Assembly (NCBI GenBank): GCA_024641505.1
Contig: JAHECY010000030.1
Span: 1-42,506 of the forward strand
From: Gammaproteobacteria bacterium
GTDB lineage: Bacteria > Pseudomonadota > Gammaproteobacteria > SG8-11
DNA: 42,506 bases
Direction of reading: 5' to 3'
Shown: positions 29,578 through 41,891 of the stretch, in pieces
How the letters are laid out: every line of letters begins with the position of its first letter
How positions within the stretch are numbered: the stretch's first letter is position 1
Notes under the pieces: model-generated
Databases searched by the model: none
Told to the model about the DNA's origin: nothing
What the model saw: the letters and a program-made list of their open reading frames with translations, nothing else
Made by a program: the position numbers and the translations under genes

Positions 29578-30309
29578 TTATGCGGCTTCCTGGCGCCGCT
29601 CAAACAGACGTTGCGGAAACTCCGTCACCAGGCGCATGGCCGCATCCGCACCGATGATCCGTTGCGCCTGTGCCACGCCCGCCGCCAGATTCGGCGGACG
29701 ATAGCGCAAATTGTGACAATCGCTGGCGAGAAAACTCACCAACCCGGAACGCAGCAAATCTTCGGCGCAATCCTTGGCCGCACGCCCGAACTGACCGAGC
29801 AAACTGCCTGCCGTTACCTGCACCAGACAGCCGTTATCAACGAAATCGCGTATCAACGCCGGCTTGAGCTGTAACTCCCGATTTCTTTCCGGATGTACAA
29901 TAATGGGCTGGATTTCGCGCCGCACCAACCAGCGAATAACATTGACGCTGCCAACGGGCACTGCATTGTGCGGCAACTCCAGCAATAACGCTCGCCTGCC
30001 TTCCCAACTCCCCAACCACAGCATGTCGTCACGTTGCACCGTATCCAACAATTGCGGACACAAACGAAATTCAGCGGCGAGGCGCAGGGTCACAGGAATA
30101 TTGCAGTCGGCAATGTTCACGACAAACGCGTCGAATTCACGTCGCACATCCGCGCAGGTGTTGGCAAAATGATCCGGATGGATATGTGGCGTGAGTATCT
30201 GGGTAGTGACGCCATCCCGGCAAGCCAGTCCGAGCATGTTCACGGCTTGCGACAAATCTCCAGCGCCATCATCGATGGCCGGCAAAATATGACTATGACA
30301 ATCAATCAT
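29578..30309 (-). CDS. CpsB/YwqE-type PHP-domain protein-tyrosine phosphatase
   Basis: The 243-residue protein is a metal-dependent PHP phosphatase that removes phosphate from the tyrosine kinase of polysaccharide assembly. Metal-binding motifs are in order: MIDCHSHILPAIDDGA, LTPHIHPDHF, LELPHN, IIVHPERN and FLASDCHN. The ATG at 30309 starts the fold exactly as in CpsB; a GTG three codons earlier is less likely. It follows the Wzc-type kinase gene by 63 bases, so it most likely acts on that kinase's tyrosine cluster. This PHP type is better known from Gram-positive bacteria than the low-molecular-weight Wzb usual in enterobacteria. Confidence 0.93.
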   Translation of the reverse strand: MIDCHSHILPAIDDGAGDLSQAVNMLGLACRDGVTTQILTPHIHPDHFANTCADVRREFDAFVVNIADCNIPVTLRLAAEFRLCPQLLDTVQRDDMLWLGSWEGRRALLLELPHNAVPVGSVNVIRWLVRREIQPIIVHPERNRELQLKPALIRDFVDNGCLVQVTAGSLLGQFGRAAKDCAEDLLRSGLVSFLASDCHNLRYRPPNLAAGVAQAQRIIGADAAMRLVTEFPQRLFERRQEAA

Positions 30310-30372
30310 TGCCGGCACCCCACGAGTGCAACGCTACGCCTTGATCGCGTACCTGCAGCACAACACACCGGG

Positions 30373-32610
30373 TCATGCGGGCACCTCGTCACCGTAATAT
30401 TTCCCATAGGCTTCACCGTAGTTTGACTTGTAGTAACGGTTGCCATAGTAGGCTTTCAGTTTGCGCATATCGACCATGGACAGCACCGCACCCAAAGGCT
30501 CGATGTTATTGCTGCGCAGACGCTTTACCATCTCCTCTGCCAGAGGATAGGTGGTGACGTCAAAACGCACGCTTAGTATCACCTTATCGACGAGATTTCC
30601 CAGCACCAGGGCATCGCTGACCGGCAACATCGGCGGCGTGTCGAAAATGATATAGTCAAACTCCTGTTTCAGCTTCTCGATTTGCTGCCGGAACCTGTTA
30701 GACGACAACAGCTCCAGGGGATTGGGCGGGATCTGTCCGGTGGTCATAATGTACAGTGTCGCGCATTCATCATCCTGACGCAGCGCCTGCTCCAGCTCCA
30801 CGCTGCCGGCGATCCATTCCGACAATCCGGGTCTCTGCTCCCAGCCTAACACGCGTCGCAACGCCGGTCTGCGCATGTCGGCATCCACCAGCAGGGTGCG
30901 TCCCATGTGCGCGAATGACAACGCCAGGTTGGAGGATAAAGTAGTCTTTCCTTCCGACGGTTGCGATGACGTCACTACCAGGGTTTGCACCGGATCGTCG
31001 AGGTCGGAAAACAGAATTCCTGTACGTATGTGATTGACGGCTTCGGCGAACACCGAACGCGGCTCATGAAAAACGAATCGCTCCGGCATGTGTGCGCCCA
31101 GTTGCGCCGCATCCAATTGAACCAATTCACTGAGCACTGGCAACAACAGTTTTTCCTCGATATCAGCGCCTTTCTTAAACGTATTGTCCAAATTCGAGCG
31201 CAATAACGCGAGGCCGATTCCCAGGCTCAAGCCGAATACCAGCCCGAGGAATAGAATACTACCCCGGTTCGGCTTGAAGGGTAACACCGGCACCGCCGCC
31301 GAATCGATGACACGCACATTCAGTTGATCCGTCTCCCCGGCGCCGTCGATTTCCTTGAAGCGCGCCATGAAAGTCTCATAGATCTGCCGGTTGGATTCCA
31401 CCTCACGTTCCAATTTCGCCTGTTGAAACCCTTTGCCCGCCACGTTTTGCATGTCCTGCTGCAACTCGTCGATCTGTCGCTGGGCTTCCAATTCCTGAGC
31501 CTTGGCCGCCTCAAAATCCTTGAAAATCACTTCCGCTACCCGGTTGATCTCCAGAACCAACCGCCGTTCCGTTTCGTCACGATCCGCTTTCGCGGCGATC
31601 ATGCGTGGATGTCGATCCCCGTAACGTTCGCCGAGTTCGGACAGTTTTCGTTCCAGTCGCCCAAACTCCTCGAACAACCGCTCCACCAATGAATTGTTCG
31701 ACAGCGGCACCAACTCCTCGTAGCCCTTACCCGCCAACTTCATTTCATGTACCTGCCGGTAACGAATTTCCGCCTCAGCGCGCGCCGCTTGAGATTTTAC
31801 CAATAGGGACGCGAGATTGGCCATTTTGGTTTCCAGGATACGCCGCCGGTTACTGGAGTCCACCATGGATTCCCGATCCTGAAAAGCCTGTAACTGGCGC
31901 TCGGAATTTTCCAACTGCGATTTCAGATTTTGCAGACGCGCGCTCAACCAGGACGTGGCTTCTTTAACCATGGTTAAACGGGATTCCAGGCCGTACTGCG
32001 AATAGGCGTGGGTGACATTGTTGACGATGCGGGCCGCGAGCGCGGGATTCGGGTCTTCGTATTCAACGACGATAATCTGACTCTTCTGACCGCCTACGAT
32101 ATTGAGATGTTCCTGCAGTCGCTGGGTCGCCATTTTATTCCGGGTCGCCGGTTCAGTGTCTACCGCGTCTTCAGGCAACCAGTCACGCCATGTTTCCGGC
32201 CACAAATCCCATTGATAGGATTGTGCGGGATTTCGACCTCTCAAAAACCATTCGTTCGACGCCAAGCTCAGGTTTTGCACCACGGTTTCGGCAATCGCCC
32301 GGCTGCCGAGAATTTCGTATTGAGTTTCGTAAAAAAGAGTTAACGGTGCCGGCCCTTCCAGGGCCTGAATATTCACGAATTTCGGTTGCGCCGGCTCCAC
32401 CAATAAAGTGGCGGTGGCCTTATAGATTGGTGTCGTGGTAAACGCATAACTGATACCAATCAACACACCGGCCAATGTCAGACCTACAACGCTCCACTTG
32501 TAGCGTATAATAATCCGCCAGTAGTCAAGTACGGTCAGCTCCGGCGGCGTCACCGACGGCGGCTTCGCGTACTGTTTTCTAAGCTCTGAAATCGGCACCG
32601 CTTTATTCAT
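30373..32610 (-). CDS. Wzc-type chain-length determinant and autophosphorylating tyrosine kinase
   Basis: The 745-residue inner-membrane protein controls polysaccharide length. A Wzz domain begins at about residue 25 with helix 1 near 39-57. A long periplasmic coiled coil (about 215-420) follows, then the GNVR-type turn before helix 2 near 455-475. The cytoplasmic BY-kinase has Walker A SSQPSEGKTTL, Walker A' TLLVDADMRRP and Walker B YIIFDTPP. The last 25 residues carry eight tyrosines (AYYGNRYYKSNYGEAYGKYY), the usual autophosphorylation cluster. It is downstream of the export gene and upstream of its probable phosphatase. Confidence 0.95.
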   Translation of the reverse strand: MNKAVPISELRKQYAKPPSVTPPELTVLDYWRIIIRYKWSVVGLTLAGVLIGISYAFTTTPIYKATATLLVEPAQPKFVNIQALEGPAPLTLFYETQYEILGSRAIAETVVQNLSLASNEWFLRGRNPAQSYQWDLWPETWRDWLPEDAVDTEPATRNKMATQRLQEHLNIVGGQKSQIIVVEYEDPNPALAARIVNNVTHAYSQYGLESRLTMVKEATSWLSARLQNLKSQLENSERQLQAFQDRESMVDSSNRRRILETKMANLASLLVKSQAARAEAEIRYRQVHEMKLAGKGYEELVPLSNNSLVERLFEEFGRLERKLSELGERYGDRHPRMIAAKADRDETERRLVLEINRVAEVIFKDFEAAKAQELEAQRQIDELQQDMQNVAGKGFQQAKLEREVESNRQIYETFMARFKEIDGAGETDQLNVRVIDSAAVPVLPFKPNRGSILFLGLVFGLSLGIGLALLRSNLDNTFKKGADIEEKLLLPVLSELVQLDAAQLGAHMPERFVFHEPRSVFAEAVNHIRTGILFSDLDDPVQTLVVTSSQPSEGKTTLSSNLALSFAHMGRTLLVDADMRRPALRRVLGWEQRPGLSEWIAGSVELEQALRQDDECATLYIMTTGQIPPNPLELLSSNRFRQQIEKLKQEFDYIIFDTPPMLPVSDALVLGNLVDKVILSVRFDVTTYPLAEEMVKRLRSNNIEPLGAVLSMVDMRKLKAYYGNRYYKSNYGEAYGKYYGDEVPA

Positions 32611-32647
32611 TTACTGACGCACCTTGCTTTCATGATCGATCAACACG

Positions 32648-33301
32648 CTAAAAGAAACTTTCCCCGACATTAAGAATGTCGCCAGGCCCCATGCCGGCTT
32701 CCATCTTTACTTGCACTTCCATACCATCCTGGTTTTCCTGAATCATATTCAATTTACTCTCGGATCCGCGCACTGTCAGGCCGCCGGCGATAGCGATTGC
32801 CTTCCGCACCGTCAAACCCACTATATAGTTGTACCCGCCGGGATTTCTCACCTGTCCGGTGACATAAAACATACGGTACTCCAGCACCGATACCGTCACC
32901 TTGGGTTTTTTCAGATAGCCATCCAACAGCATATCGGTAATCTTGCGCTCGACCTCTCCGATACCGAGATCGACGATGACGATTTCGCCGAGCAATGGCA
33001 TAGAAATTTTTCCGCCACTGCCCACACGCACCTTCGGCAGGCTCATATCATCTTCACCGTACACCTGAACCGACAGCAAATCACCGGCATTGATGCGATA
33101 AGCGTCCGCACTCCAGGCCGGGCCGGTCAGCAACACCATGAAGATCACGCCGACGAACAGCAGTCGATGTTGCCGCCTTTCGCGCCACACAGCCTGCTGG
33201 AAAGCCAGCGCCCCAATGGCCAAGGTACCAACCGCCGCGAATCCGAGCGAAGCTTTCAGGATATTTTTAGATTTCGCGGACCGCGGCGCCATGAAACTCA
33301 T
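32648..33301 (-). CDS. Wza-like polysaccharide export protein (SLBB)
   Basis: The export domain begins at about residue 66 (AYRINAGDLLSVQVYGEDDMS) and contains GGKISMPLLGEI and DGYLKKPKVTVSV, followed by one SLBB domain (FYVTGQVRNPGGYNYIVGLTVRKAIAIAGGL). Wza-type proteins form the outer-membrane or periplasmic exit channel. At 217 residues it is shorter than Wza and has no lipobox, so it may rely on the neighbouring barrel protein. The N-terminus is odd: two hydrophobic stretches (14-34 and 46-62) are split by WRERRQHR. The second ends GPAWSA/DAY and alone makes a good signal peptide if the GTG at 33190 is the true start. The gene begins eight bases after the barrel gene. Confidence 0.88.
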   Translation of the reverse strand: MSFMAPRSAKSKNILKASLGFAAVGTLAIGALAFQQAVWRERRQHRLLFVGVIFMVLLTGPAWSADAYRINAGDLLSVQVYGEDDMSLPKVRVGSGGKISMPLLGEIVIVDLGIGEVERKITDMLLDGYLKKPKVTVSVLEYRMFYVTGQVRNPGGYNYIVGLTVRKAIAIAGGLTVRGSESKLNMIQENQDGMEVQVKMEAGMGPGDILNVGESFF

Positions 33302-33309
33302 TTTTGTCG

Positions 33310-34506
33310 CTACTTGGAAACATAGGTTCCGGTTAACATCAGCACATTGCTGGTAAAATCGGCTCCCGCCAGCGATGATGACTTGCTGCCATAGGTATAG
33401 TTGAACTCGAGCCGCATATGCTGGGTCATACCGTAGCCCCCACCCATCGTTACATTCGTCAACTCGTCGCTGCGACCGTCGCTGAATTCATCGTTCTGCG
33501 CGCCAATGCCGGCGTCAAGCGCAAACAGGGAAGAAAAATCATGGTGCCAGGCGATATTCAGCATATTGGAAATATAGTAGCTTGATGTTACCTCGGTACT
33601 TTCCCGTGCTTGCCGAGTCAAACCCAGCTTGAATCGATCTATTGGCTGCGGTGCCCAATCTACGGATCCTTCAGCGGTAAAACCGCTGAAATCCTCCAAA
33701 GAATTCCCATAATAATCCGTGGTCCCCTGGAGATCTTTCGACAACATACCCAGGCGCACAACACCGGTGGTAATACCGGTAAAATCCCAACGTGAGCCGA
33801 GCATATAGGAAAATTCGGTGCTATCCCGGTCCGAACTGGGTGCATCGGTATAGGTAATATTTCTTGAACGCATTTCCAGTAACCAGGAACTGCGCGCCGT
33901 CATATTATAATATGCCGTCAAATAGAGAGTGCCTGTATCGCGGTTGCGTGACGCCTGGTTGTTATTGGTAAATTCCCGACCGATACCTTCATACTTCAAT
34001 TGCACCTGGGCCTGACTGGTACGCCGCCCGTATACGACATCCAGGTTGTAGGCTAATTCTTCCCAGGTATCCGGCTCCAGACCCGGCGTCATACTGGCTC
34101 CGGATGCGCCGCGAGAATCATGGGACCATGTGTACTTTGCGCCCAGGTTCATACTGAGTTTGGGTGAAAGATCCATCAAGAAATCGGCATTTACCTTACT
34201 GTCATTGTAGTTCTCGTCGGACTTGTCACTGTAAGCCGCATATGCGCCTGTATAACCTAAATCCAGCCGATGCTTGTTGAACACACTCATGTGCGTCAAC
34301 GACGGCGTCAAAACAAAAGCCAGGTCGCTGATTTGATTGCTTTCAGTCCGGTAAATATTGTCATCGGACAGCACATGCAGCGACAACGTGCCAGCAAATC
34401 CAGGCTCCAAAGTGTCGGGAGTTTCCGCATGCGCACCGGCAACGAACCAAAGAATCATCGGCATTAACACCTGCCAGCGTTTCAATCCTGTGGGTAAATT
34501 AAACAT
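33310..34506 (-). CDS. Outer-membrane beta-barrel protein of the EPS operon
   Basis: The 398-residue protein has a signal peptide (ending GAHA/ETPD) and then alternating amphipathic strands throughout, with many Tyr and Asp/Asn turn residues. Examples are HRLDLGYTGAYAAYSD, KLSMNLGAKYTWSH and MRLEFNYTYGSKSS. It resembles the putative beta-barrel porin family found beside Wza/Wzc genes, such as EpsL-like proteins. It ends TGTYVSK rather than with the usual aromatic residue. It is a likely outer-membrane partner of the export protein, either the secretion pore or its support. Confidence 0.85.
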   Translation of the reverse strand: MFNLPTGLKRWQVLMPMILWFVAGAHAETPDTLEPGFAGTLSLHVLSDDNIYRTESNQISDLAFVLTPSLTHMSVFNKHRLDLGYTGAYAAYSDKSDENYNDSKVNADFLMDLSPKLSMNLGAKYTWSHDSRGASGASMTPGLEPDTWEELAYNLDVVYGRRTSQAQVQLKYEGIGREFTNNNQASRNRDTGTLYLTAYYNMTARSSWLLEMRSRNITYTDAPSSDRDSTEFSYMLGSRWDFTGITTGVVRLGMLSKDLQGTTDYYGNSLEDFSGFTAEGSVDWAPQPIDRFKLGLTRQARESTEVTSSYYISNMLNIAWHHDFSSLFALDAGIGAQNDEFSDGRSDELTNVTMGGGYGMTQHMRLEFNYTYGSKSSSLAGADFTSNVLMLTGTYVSK

Positions 34507-34521
34507 AGGGCCCCCATACGT

Positions 34522-35262
34522 TCATGAGCCACTGACCACCACGCCACCACCATCACCACCGCCGGGAATTTGAACCGGCGCTATCGTACTATTGCTCGAT
34601 GGAGACTGGCCGCCGGGTATGGCACTGGAAGGCACCTGGCCGGATGCGCTGGCCTGGGTGACGATTTGCGGATCAATGTTCAAACTTATCGCCTGTTGCT
34701 CGATTTGGGTGGCGAATTGTGGCGCAGTGGCCACCGCCGCGGTAAGCACATTGCGAACATAAGTTTCGTCACGATTGGCGGCGATCGCCCCGGCAATAAT
34801 CAGCGACGTCTGATTGGGTTGCGCGCGGATCGCGGTGGCGACGATATCGCCCACCATATATGCCGGATCCAATACCGCGGATATCGCCCCTTTAACGATG
34901 CGATCGGCATTTTCCGGGGTGGAATTAACCGCCAGGGTAACGATGGCCAACGCCATGTTGGGTAGTATTCCCACCACGGTATTAACAATTTGTTCGGATA
35001 GCCAAGGTGCGATCTGGAGTGCGATTTGGGTGATTTGTTGTGTACGCTCCGGTTGTACCGCCAGCGCCGCACTGAGAATAATCACAATATCGTCGGGATA
35101 GCTGATGATTGATCGTTGCAGTTCGCTTTCGAAGGATTCGGCGGAACTGAATAGTTGTTGATAATGACGCTGGTGCTCATAGCGCTCGTCAGCGCCGGAC
35201 GATAACGCCGGCAACGCAAGAAACGCTATTATAATAATTGATTTAATCCTGCCCGGTTTCAC
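34522..35262 (-). CDS. Secreted helical-repeat protein with Gly-rich tail, unknown function
   Basis: I do not recognise this 246-residue protein. A signal peptide (MKPGRIKSIIIIAFLALPALSSGA) is followed by an Ala/Ile/Val-rich helical domain with loose repeats of about 35 residues. Examples are ALAVQPERTQQITQIALQIAP, TLAVNSTPENADRIVKGAIS, AIRAQPNQTSLIIAGAI and AVATAPQFATQIEQQAI. A Ser/Pro/Gln linker leads to GGGDGGGVVVSGS. The GTG start at 35262 has AAGGAG nine bases upstream. It is the second gene of the EPS operon, 16 bases before the barrel gene, so a periplasmic or matrix role in export is likely (inference). Confidence 0.75.
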   Translation of the reverse strand: MKPGRIKSIIIIAFLALPALSSGADERYEHQRHYQQLFSSAESFESELQRSIISYPDDIVIILSAALAVQPERTQQITQIALQIAPWLSEQIVNTVVGILPNMALAIVTLAVNSTPENADRIVKGAISAVLDPAYMVGDIVATAIRAQPNQTSLIIAGAIAANRDETYVRNVLTAAVATAPQFATQIEQQAISLNIDPQIVTQASASGQVPSSAIPGGQSPSSNSTIAPVQIPGGGDGGGVVVSGS

Positions 35263-35445
35263 CTGTATGCTCCTTCGCCATCGACAATTTGTTAAAATTT
35301 ACAAATCGTCAAAATTCGAAGCACAAACTATGCCGGGGTATTTCTCGCAAATATAATCAGGGATTGCCTCTTCAGACGCATGTCTGCAACGAACCGGCCG
35401 CTGCTGAAAGCAAGCAATGCCTTTGATCAAACAGGATATCGCGAC

Positions 35446-36096
35446 TTAGCGCAAACGACTCCACAACGCGGCCCAGTGGCCAATACGCAGTGCCGGTCCC
35501 ACCAGATCATTCCGGGATGCCGCGCGCGTAATCCACAGGGAATCGCCGTTGAATCCATAGACCGGCTCCAGATCATGACGTTGCTCCAGCGGCAGAATCG
35601 CGGCCGTCGTATTGTCCAACACCCACCAAACACTTTGGCGCAGCACCGCCAATACCATGTGCGGCCGGGAAGTTTCCCGCTGCTTGACGAATAGCAAGCG
35701 CAAATGGTTATCGTCGACACCGAGCACGCGTAAGGTGAAATACTTGGCTATTGCCAGATCTTCACAGTCGCCATGACCGGCGCGAAACAGCTCCTCCGGT
35801 GTCGCCCAATAGTCATTCTCGCCCCACTGCACAAGATCTTCGCGATACGGAATTTTATTGATGTAGCTGTTGACCCAATCCAATTGCGCCGGCAGCGATT
35901 CGGACTTGAGGTGTTGCACCAGAGCATACCAGTCCAGAGTAATACGCCGGGTCGCGACATCGTCCTGCAATGACAGTCGCTGCATGCTTTGCTGGAACCA
36001 CCGGATTTCATGATCAGCCGCCGTGGCCATGCCCCAGCAGGCGCTGGCGACCAACAAGATCATGCCTCGAATCGGGAATTTCCTCCACTGCAACAT
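35446..36096 (-). CDS. Transglutaminase-like cysteine protease (BTLCP family)
   Basis: The 216-residue exported protein has a signal peptide (MLQWRKFPIRG then a hydrophobic core to MATAA). It carries the bacterial transglutaminase-like cysteine proteinase triad: Cys in GHGDCEDLAIAKYF, His in RPHMVLAV and Asp in VLDNTT. LapG, the periplasmic protease controlled by c-di-GMP through LapD, belongs to this family, but no LapD or LapA is in the window. Other members sit in EPS operons, as here, with unknown substrates. I chose the ATG at 36096 over an earlier one at 36135 because it opens the signal peptide. It is the first gene of the operon. Confidence 0.88.
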   Translation of the reverse strand: MLQWRKFPIRGMILLVASACWGMATAADHEIRWFQQSMQRLSLQDDVATRRITLDWYALVQHLKSESLPAQLDWVNSYINKIPYREDLVQWGENDYWATPEELFRAGHGDCEDLAIAKYFTLRVLGVDDNHLRLLFVKQRETSRPHMVLAVLRQSVWWVLDNTTAAILPLEQRHDLEPVYGFNGDSLWITRAASRNDLVGPALRIGHWAALWSRLR

Positions 36097-36442
36097 CAAG
36101 CACCCACCACGATATTCACCTATTGCCATCAACACCCGGGCACCACCCGAATCACCAGGCAGGAACCAGACTGTTGTTCCCTGCCCGGTTGTCGGCCCCT
36201 GCGCGTTTGGTCACTTATCGCAAGCGTTAACATTGATGGCGGCACCGCAAACATTGGTCAACTGAAAATGGCGGTGTGGCCCAGGACACTTGCACCGGGT
36301 CATCCAACGGCAGTGACGGCGTCGCCGCGGGCTGCGCACCTCGCGAAGATGCCAAGCATAACAATATCCGCAATTATTAAGGAGTATTAGATCGGAGGTA
36401 ATGCAAAAAAAACCGCAGCACTTTACATAACACAACGCTTTT
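36097..36442. other. Region upstream of the EPS operon
   Basis: These 346 bases between the Nudix gene and the first EPS gene, both on the minus strand, probably contain the EPS promoter. I could not place -35/-10 or sigma-54 boxes. A hairpin at 36158-36185 (GGCAGGAAC with GTTCCCTGCC, one bulged base) lies in the expected leader. A run of eight T on the minus strand near 36404-36411 might end the Nudix transcript, but I see no clear stem before it. Confidence 0.4.
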
Positions 36443-36949
36443 TTACATAAGGCAGGCGTAAATCGCGCACAAGGTCTTTGCATCCTGGATCTCGCCCGCG
36501 CGGCACATGGCCAGCACCTGCTCCCGGGACAACCAATGCACTTCGATCACTTCATGATGATGATGCTCTGTGGCCACGGGCTGGAGCAACGTGGCTTGAT
36601 AGAGGTAGATGCGCTCGGTGCAGAAGCCCGGCGTGGAAAAAATAAAACCCAGATCCCGCCAGTGACCGGCACTGACACCGGCCTCTTCCTGCAATTCGCG
36701 ATGCGCGGTAGTAGCCGGCGTTTCACCGGGATCGATTTTTCCCGCCGGAATTTCCCAAAGCCAACCCCCGGCGGCATGGCGGTATTGCCGAATCAGACAG
36801 AGGCGATCCTGCGCATCCTGGGCCAGCACCGCGGCGCCTCCCGGGTGACGTACGATTTCAAGCTCCGCGCGATGACCGTTGGGCAATTCGACGGTCTCCA
36901 GGCCCAGATCCACGACCTGTCCCTGGTAAACGGACCTGCGCGGGGTCAT
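36443..36949 (-). CDS. Nudix hydrolase, ADP-ribose pyrophosphatase-like
   Basis: The 168-residue protein contains a complete Nudix box, GKIDPGETPATTAHRELQEEAG. The surrounding layout (GQVVDLGLETVELPNG, QYRHAAGGWLWEIPAG) is that of NudF/YffH-type ADP-sugar pyrophosphatases. It probably hydrolyses ADP-ribose or a nucleoside-diphosphate sugar. It starts three bases after the preceding small secreted protein gene, with GGAG nine bases upstream, and is the last gene of a three-gene operon. Confidence 0.9.
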   Translation of the reverse strand: MTPRRSVYQGQVVDLGLETVELPNGHRAELEIVRHPGGAAVLAQDAQDRLCLIRQYRHAAGGWLWEIPAGKIDPGETPATTAHRELQEEAGVSAGHWRDLGFIFSTPGFCTERIYLYQATLLQPVATEHHHHEVIEVHWLSREQVLAMCRAGEIQDAKTLCAIYACLM

Positions 36950-36952
36950 GGG

Positions 36953-37348
36953 TTATTGCTCCACCTTGAAACGATCACCGGAAGCTTGGGTAAGATCGAC
37001 TTTCACCTTTTGCTTGCTCCAGCCGTGCACCTTGTCATGGGCTTCCACAAATACCGTGGTGGTGCCTGAGGGAATCTCAAGACTGCTCAGCGAGCGCGTG
37101 AAAGGCTGCTCGGTTTCATGGGGATGAACCAGCGTCCGACGTCCCAGCTCCTTGCCTTGCGCATCCACCACCCGCCACGCATCCGCATAATGATCCCAAC
37201 CGGCATCGTCATGACGCAAGGTGGTATCCACGCTCCAACTGCCGGCATCTTTATGAAAAACCGTTGCCACGATTTCCACTTCATTGGCCTGAGCCGTGCT
37301 GCAACTCATCACCCACATCAGCGTCAACAATCCTGCGCTTCTCATCAT
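36953..37348 (-). CDS. Small exported protein of unknown function
   Basis: The protein of about 131 residues has a signal peptide (MMRSAGLLTLMWVMSCSTAQA/NEV) and a compact beta-rich domain with GWDHYADAWRVVDAQGKELG, HPHETEQPFTRSL and VFVEAHDKVHGWS. Trp and His residues recur. I recall similar small conserved hypothetical proteins in proteobacteria but know no function. The tandem ATGs at 37348 and 37345 follow GGAGGG closely; an upstream start at 37396 would overlap the phosphatase gene. MSCS is not a good lipobox context. It lies between the phosphatase and Nudix genes in the same operon. Confidence 0.8.
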   Translation of the reverse strand: MMRSAGLLTLMWVMSCSTAQANEVEIVATVFHKDAGSWSVDTTLRHDDAGWDHYADAWRVVDAQGKELGRRTLVHPHETEQPFTRSLSSLEIPSGTTTVFVEAHDKVHGWSKQKVKVDLTQASGDRFKVEQ

Positions 37349-37361
37349 TTCCCTCCAGCAT

Positions 37362-38102
37362 TTACGAACTGATTTTACGCACAACCACTTTGTCATCGGG
37401 ATCGGCGATATTCATCACGGTAAGCGTACGGCCATAACAAGCGCCGGTATCGATAAAATACATATTGTCGATGACCAGCGGATCCTGCACCGGAGTATGG
37501 CCACAGAACACCCGCACCACGCCCGTCACCGGTGCCGTCGCCATACGTTGCAAGCGCACCCGGCTCCACAAGGCGCAATCCCGGAATTCTTTGTTACCGT
37601 TGACCAATTGCGACAGAAATGTATCCCAATCCACGTTGAGTGGCAAATCCGCGTGTACCAGCCCCACGGGACCGGCCACCGTGGCGATTTCCAAAGCGAT
37701 GGGCAGTTGCTTCATGGCGTCGACAAAGGCCTTGCGTTGTTCACGACCCTGACGTAACCACCAGCCGCCGCCATTCAGCGAGGTCCACCACATCAACATA
37801 TTGGTATCCCGCTCCGATTGCAGCAACATGAATTCATGATTCCCCAGCACTGAGTAGAACCACGGTTGATATAGCCACTCCAGCGCTTCCTCGGAATTGC
37901 TGCCACGATCGATTAGATCGCCGGTGGCGAACAACCGGTCCTTGTCAGTGTTGAATTTCAGCGTTTCCAGAGCCTGACGCAATAGATTGAATTCACCATG
38001 AACATCGCCGAATACATAATCCCGCCCGCGCTCATTGCGGGGCAATTTCAGCACCGGGAGGAAATCAGACTTAGGGGATTTGCGAAAAAACATGGGGGCC
38101 AT
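37362..38102 (-). CDS. Serine/threonine protein phosphatase-like metallophosphatase
   Basis: The 246-residue protein has the PPP-family metal-binding motifs in order: FGDVHGE (about 31-37), TGDLIDRGS (about 60-68) and LGNHEFM (about 86-92), with later His residues in LVHADLPL and CGHTPVQ. This matches PrpA/PrpB-type bacterial Ser/Thr or diadenosine-tetraphosphate phosphatases; the substrate is undecided. No signal peptide is present. A second Met three codons in (MFFRKSPKS) is an alternative start. It leads the operon with the small exported protein and the Nudix hydrolase. Confidence 0.9.
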   Translation of the reverse strand: MAPMFFRKSPKSDFLPVLKLPRNERGRDYVFGDVHGEFNLLRQALETLKFNTDKDRLFATGDLIDRGSNSEEALEWLYQPWFYSVLGNHEFMLLQSERDTNMLMWWTSLNGGGWWLRQGREQRKAFVDAMKQLPIALEIATVAGPVGLVHADLPLNVDWDTFLSQLVNGNKEFRDCALWSRVRLQRMATAPVTGVVRVFCGHTPVQDPLVIDNMYFIDTGACYGRTLTVMNIADPDDKVVVRKISS

Positions 38103-38423
38103 GATACCAGACCTGGGGAAGGTCGTGGGTCCATGTGCCGGAAGACAGTAACCTGAATATTTCTATGGAACGGGATTTCTCGGCGCTTTTCAGCGCAGGC
38201 CGCGGGTTACCTGGCCCATTCCCGCTTTGGCAGTACGGAGCAAGCCTCAAGATTGCCACAGATATCTATAGTGACCTCAAGCCAAGCCGTTCAGGCGTCG
38301 ACCGACCATCAAGAGCTTTGTTGGACTCTCTTCGGCGCTTAGATCGGGCGAGCGCGACCACCGCCGGAAAGATTGTGCTATGTATGTGTGCAGCTCTGAC
38401 CGCCGGTGGACAGCATAGCAATC
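38103..38423. other. Intergenic region with a foldable segment
   Basis: These 321 bases follow the cytochrome stop codon on the minus strand. Short open frames here look like noise. The segment 38167-38222 can form a three-stem fold on the minus strand: GGAATGGG with CCCGTTCC (8 bp, one G-U), CAGG with CCTG, and GCGCT-GAAA-AGCGC with a GNRA-type loop. It could be part of the cytochrome 3' region or a small RNA; no known RNA family is recognised. Confidence 0.35.
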
Positions 38424-41891
<3,468 letters not shown>

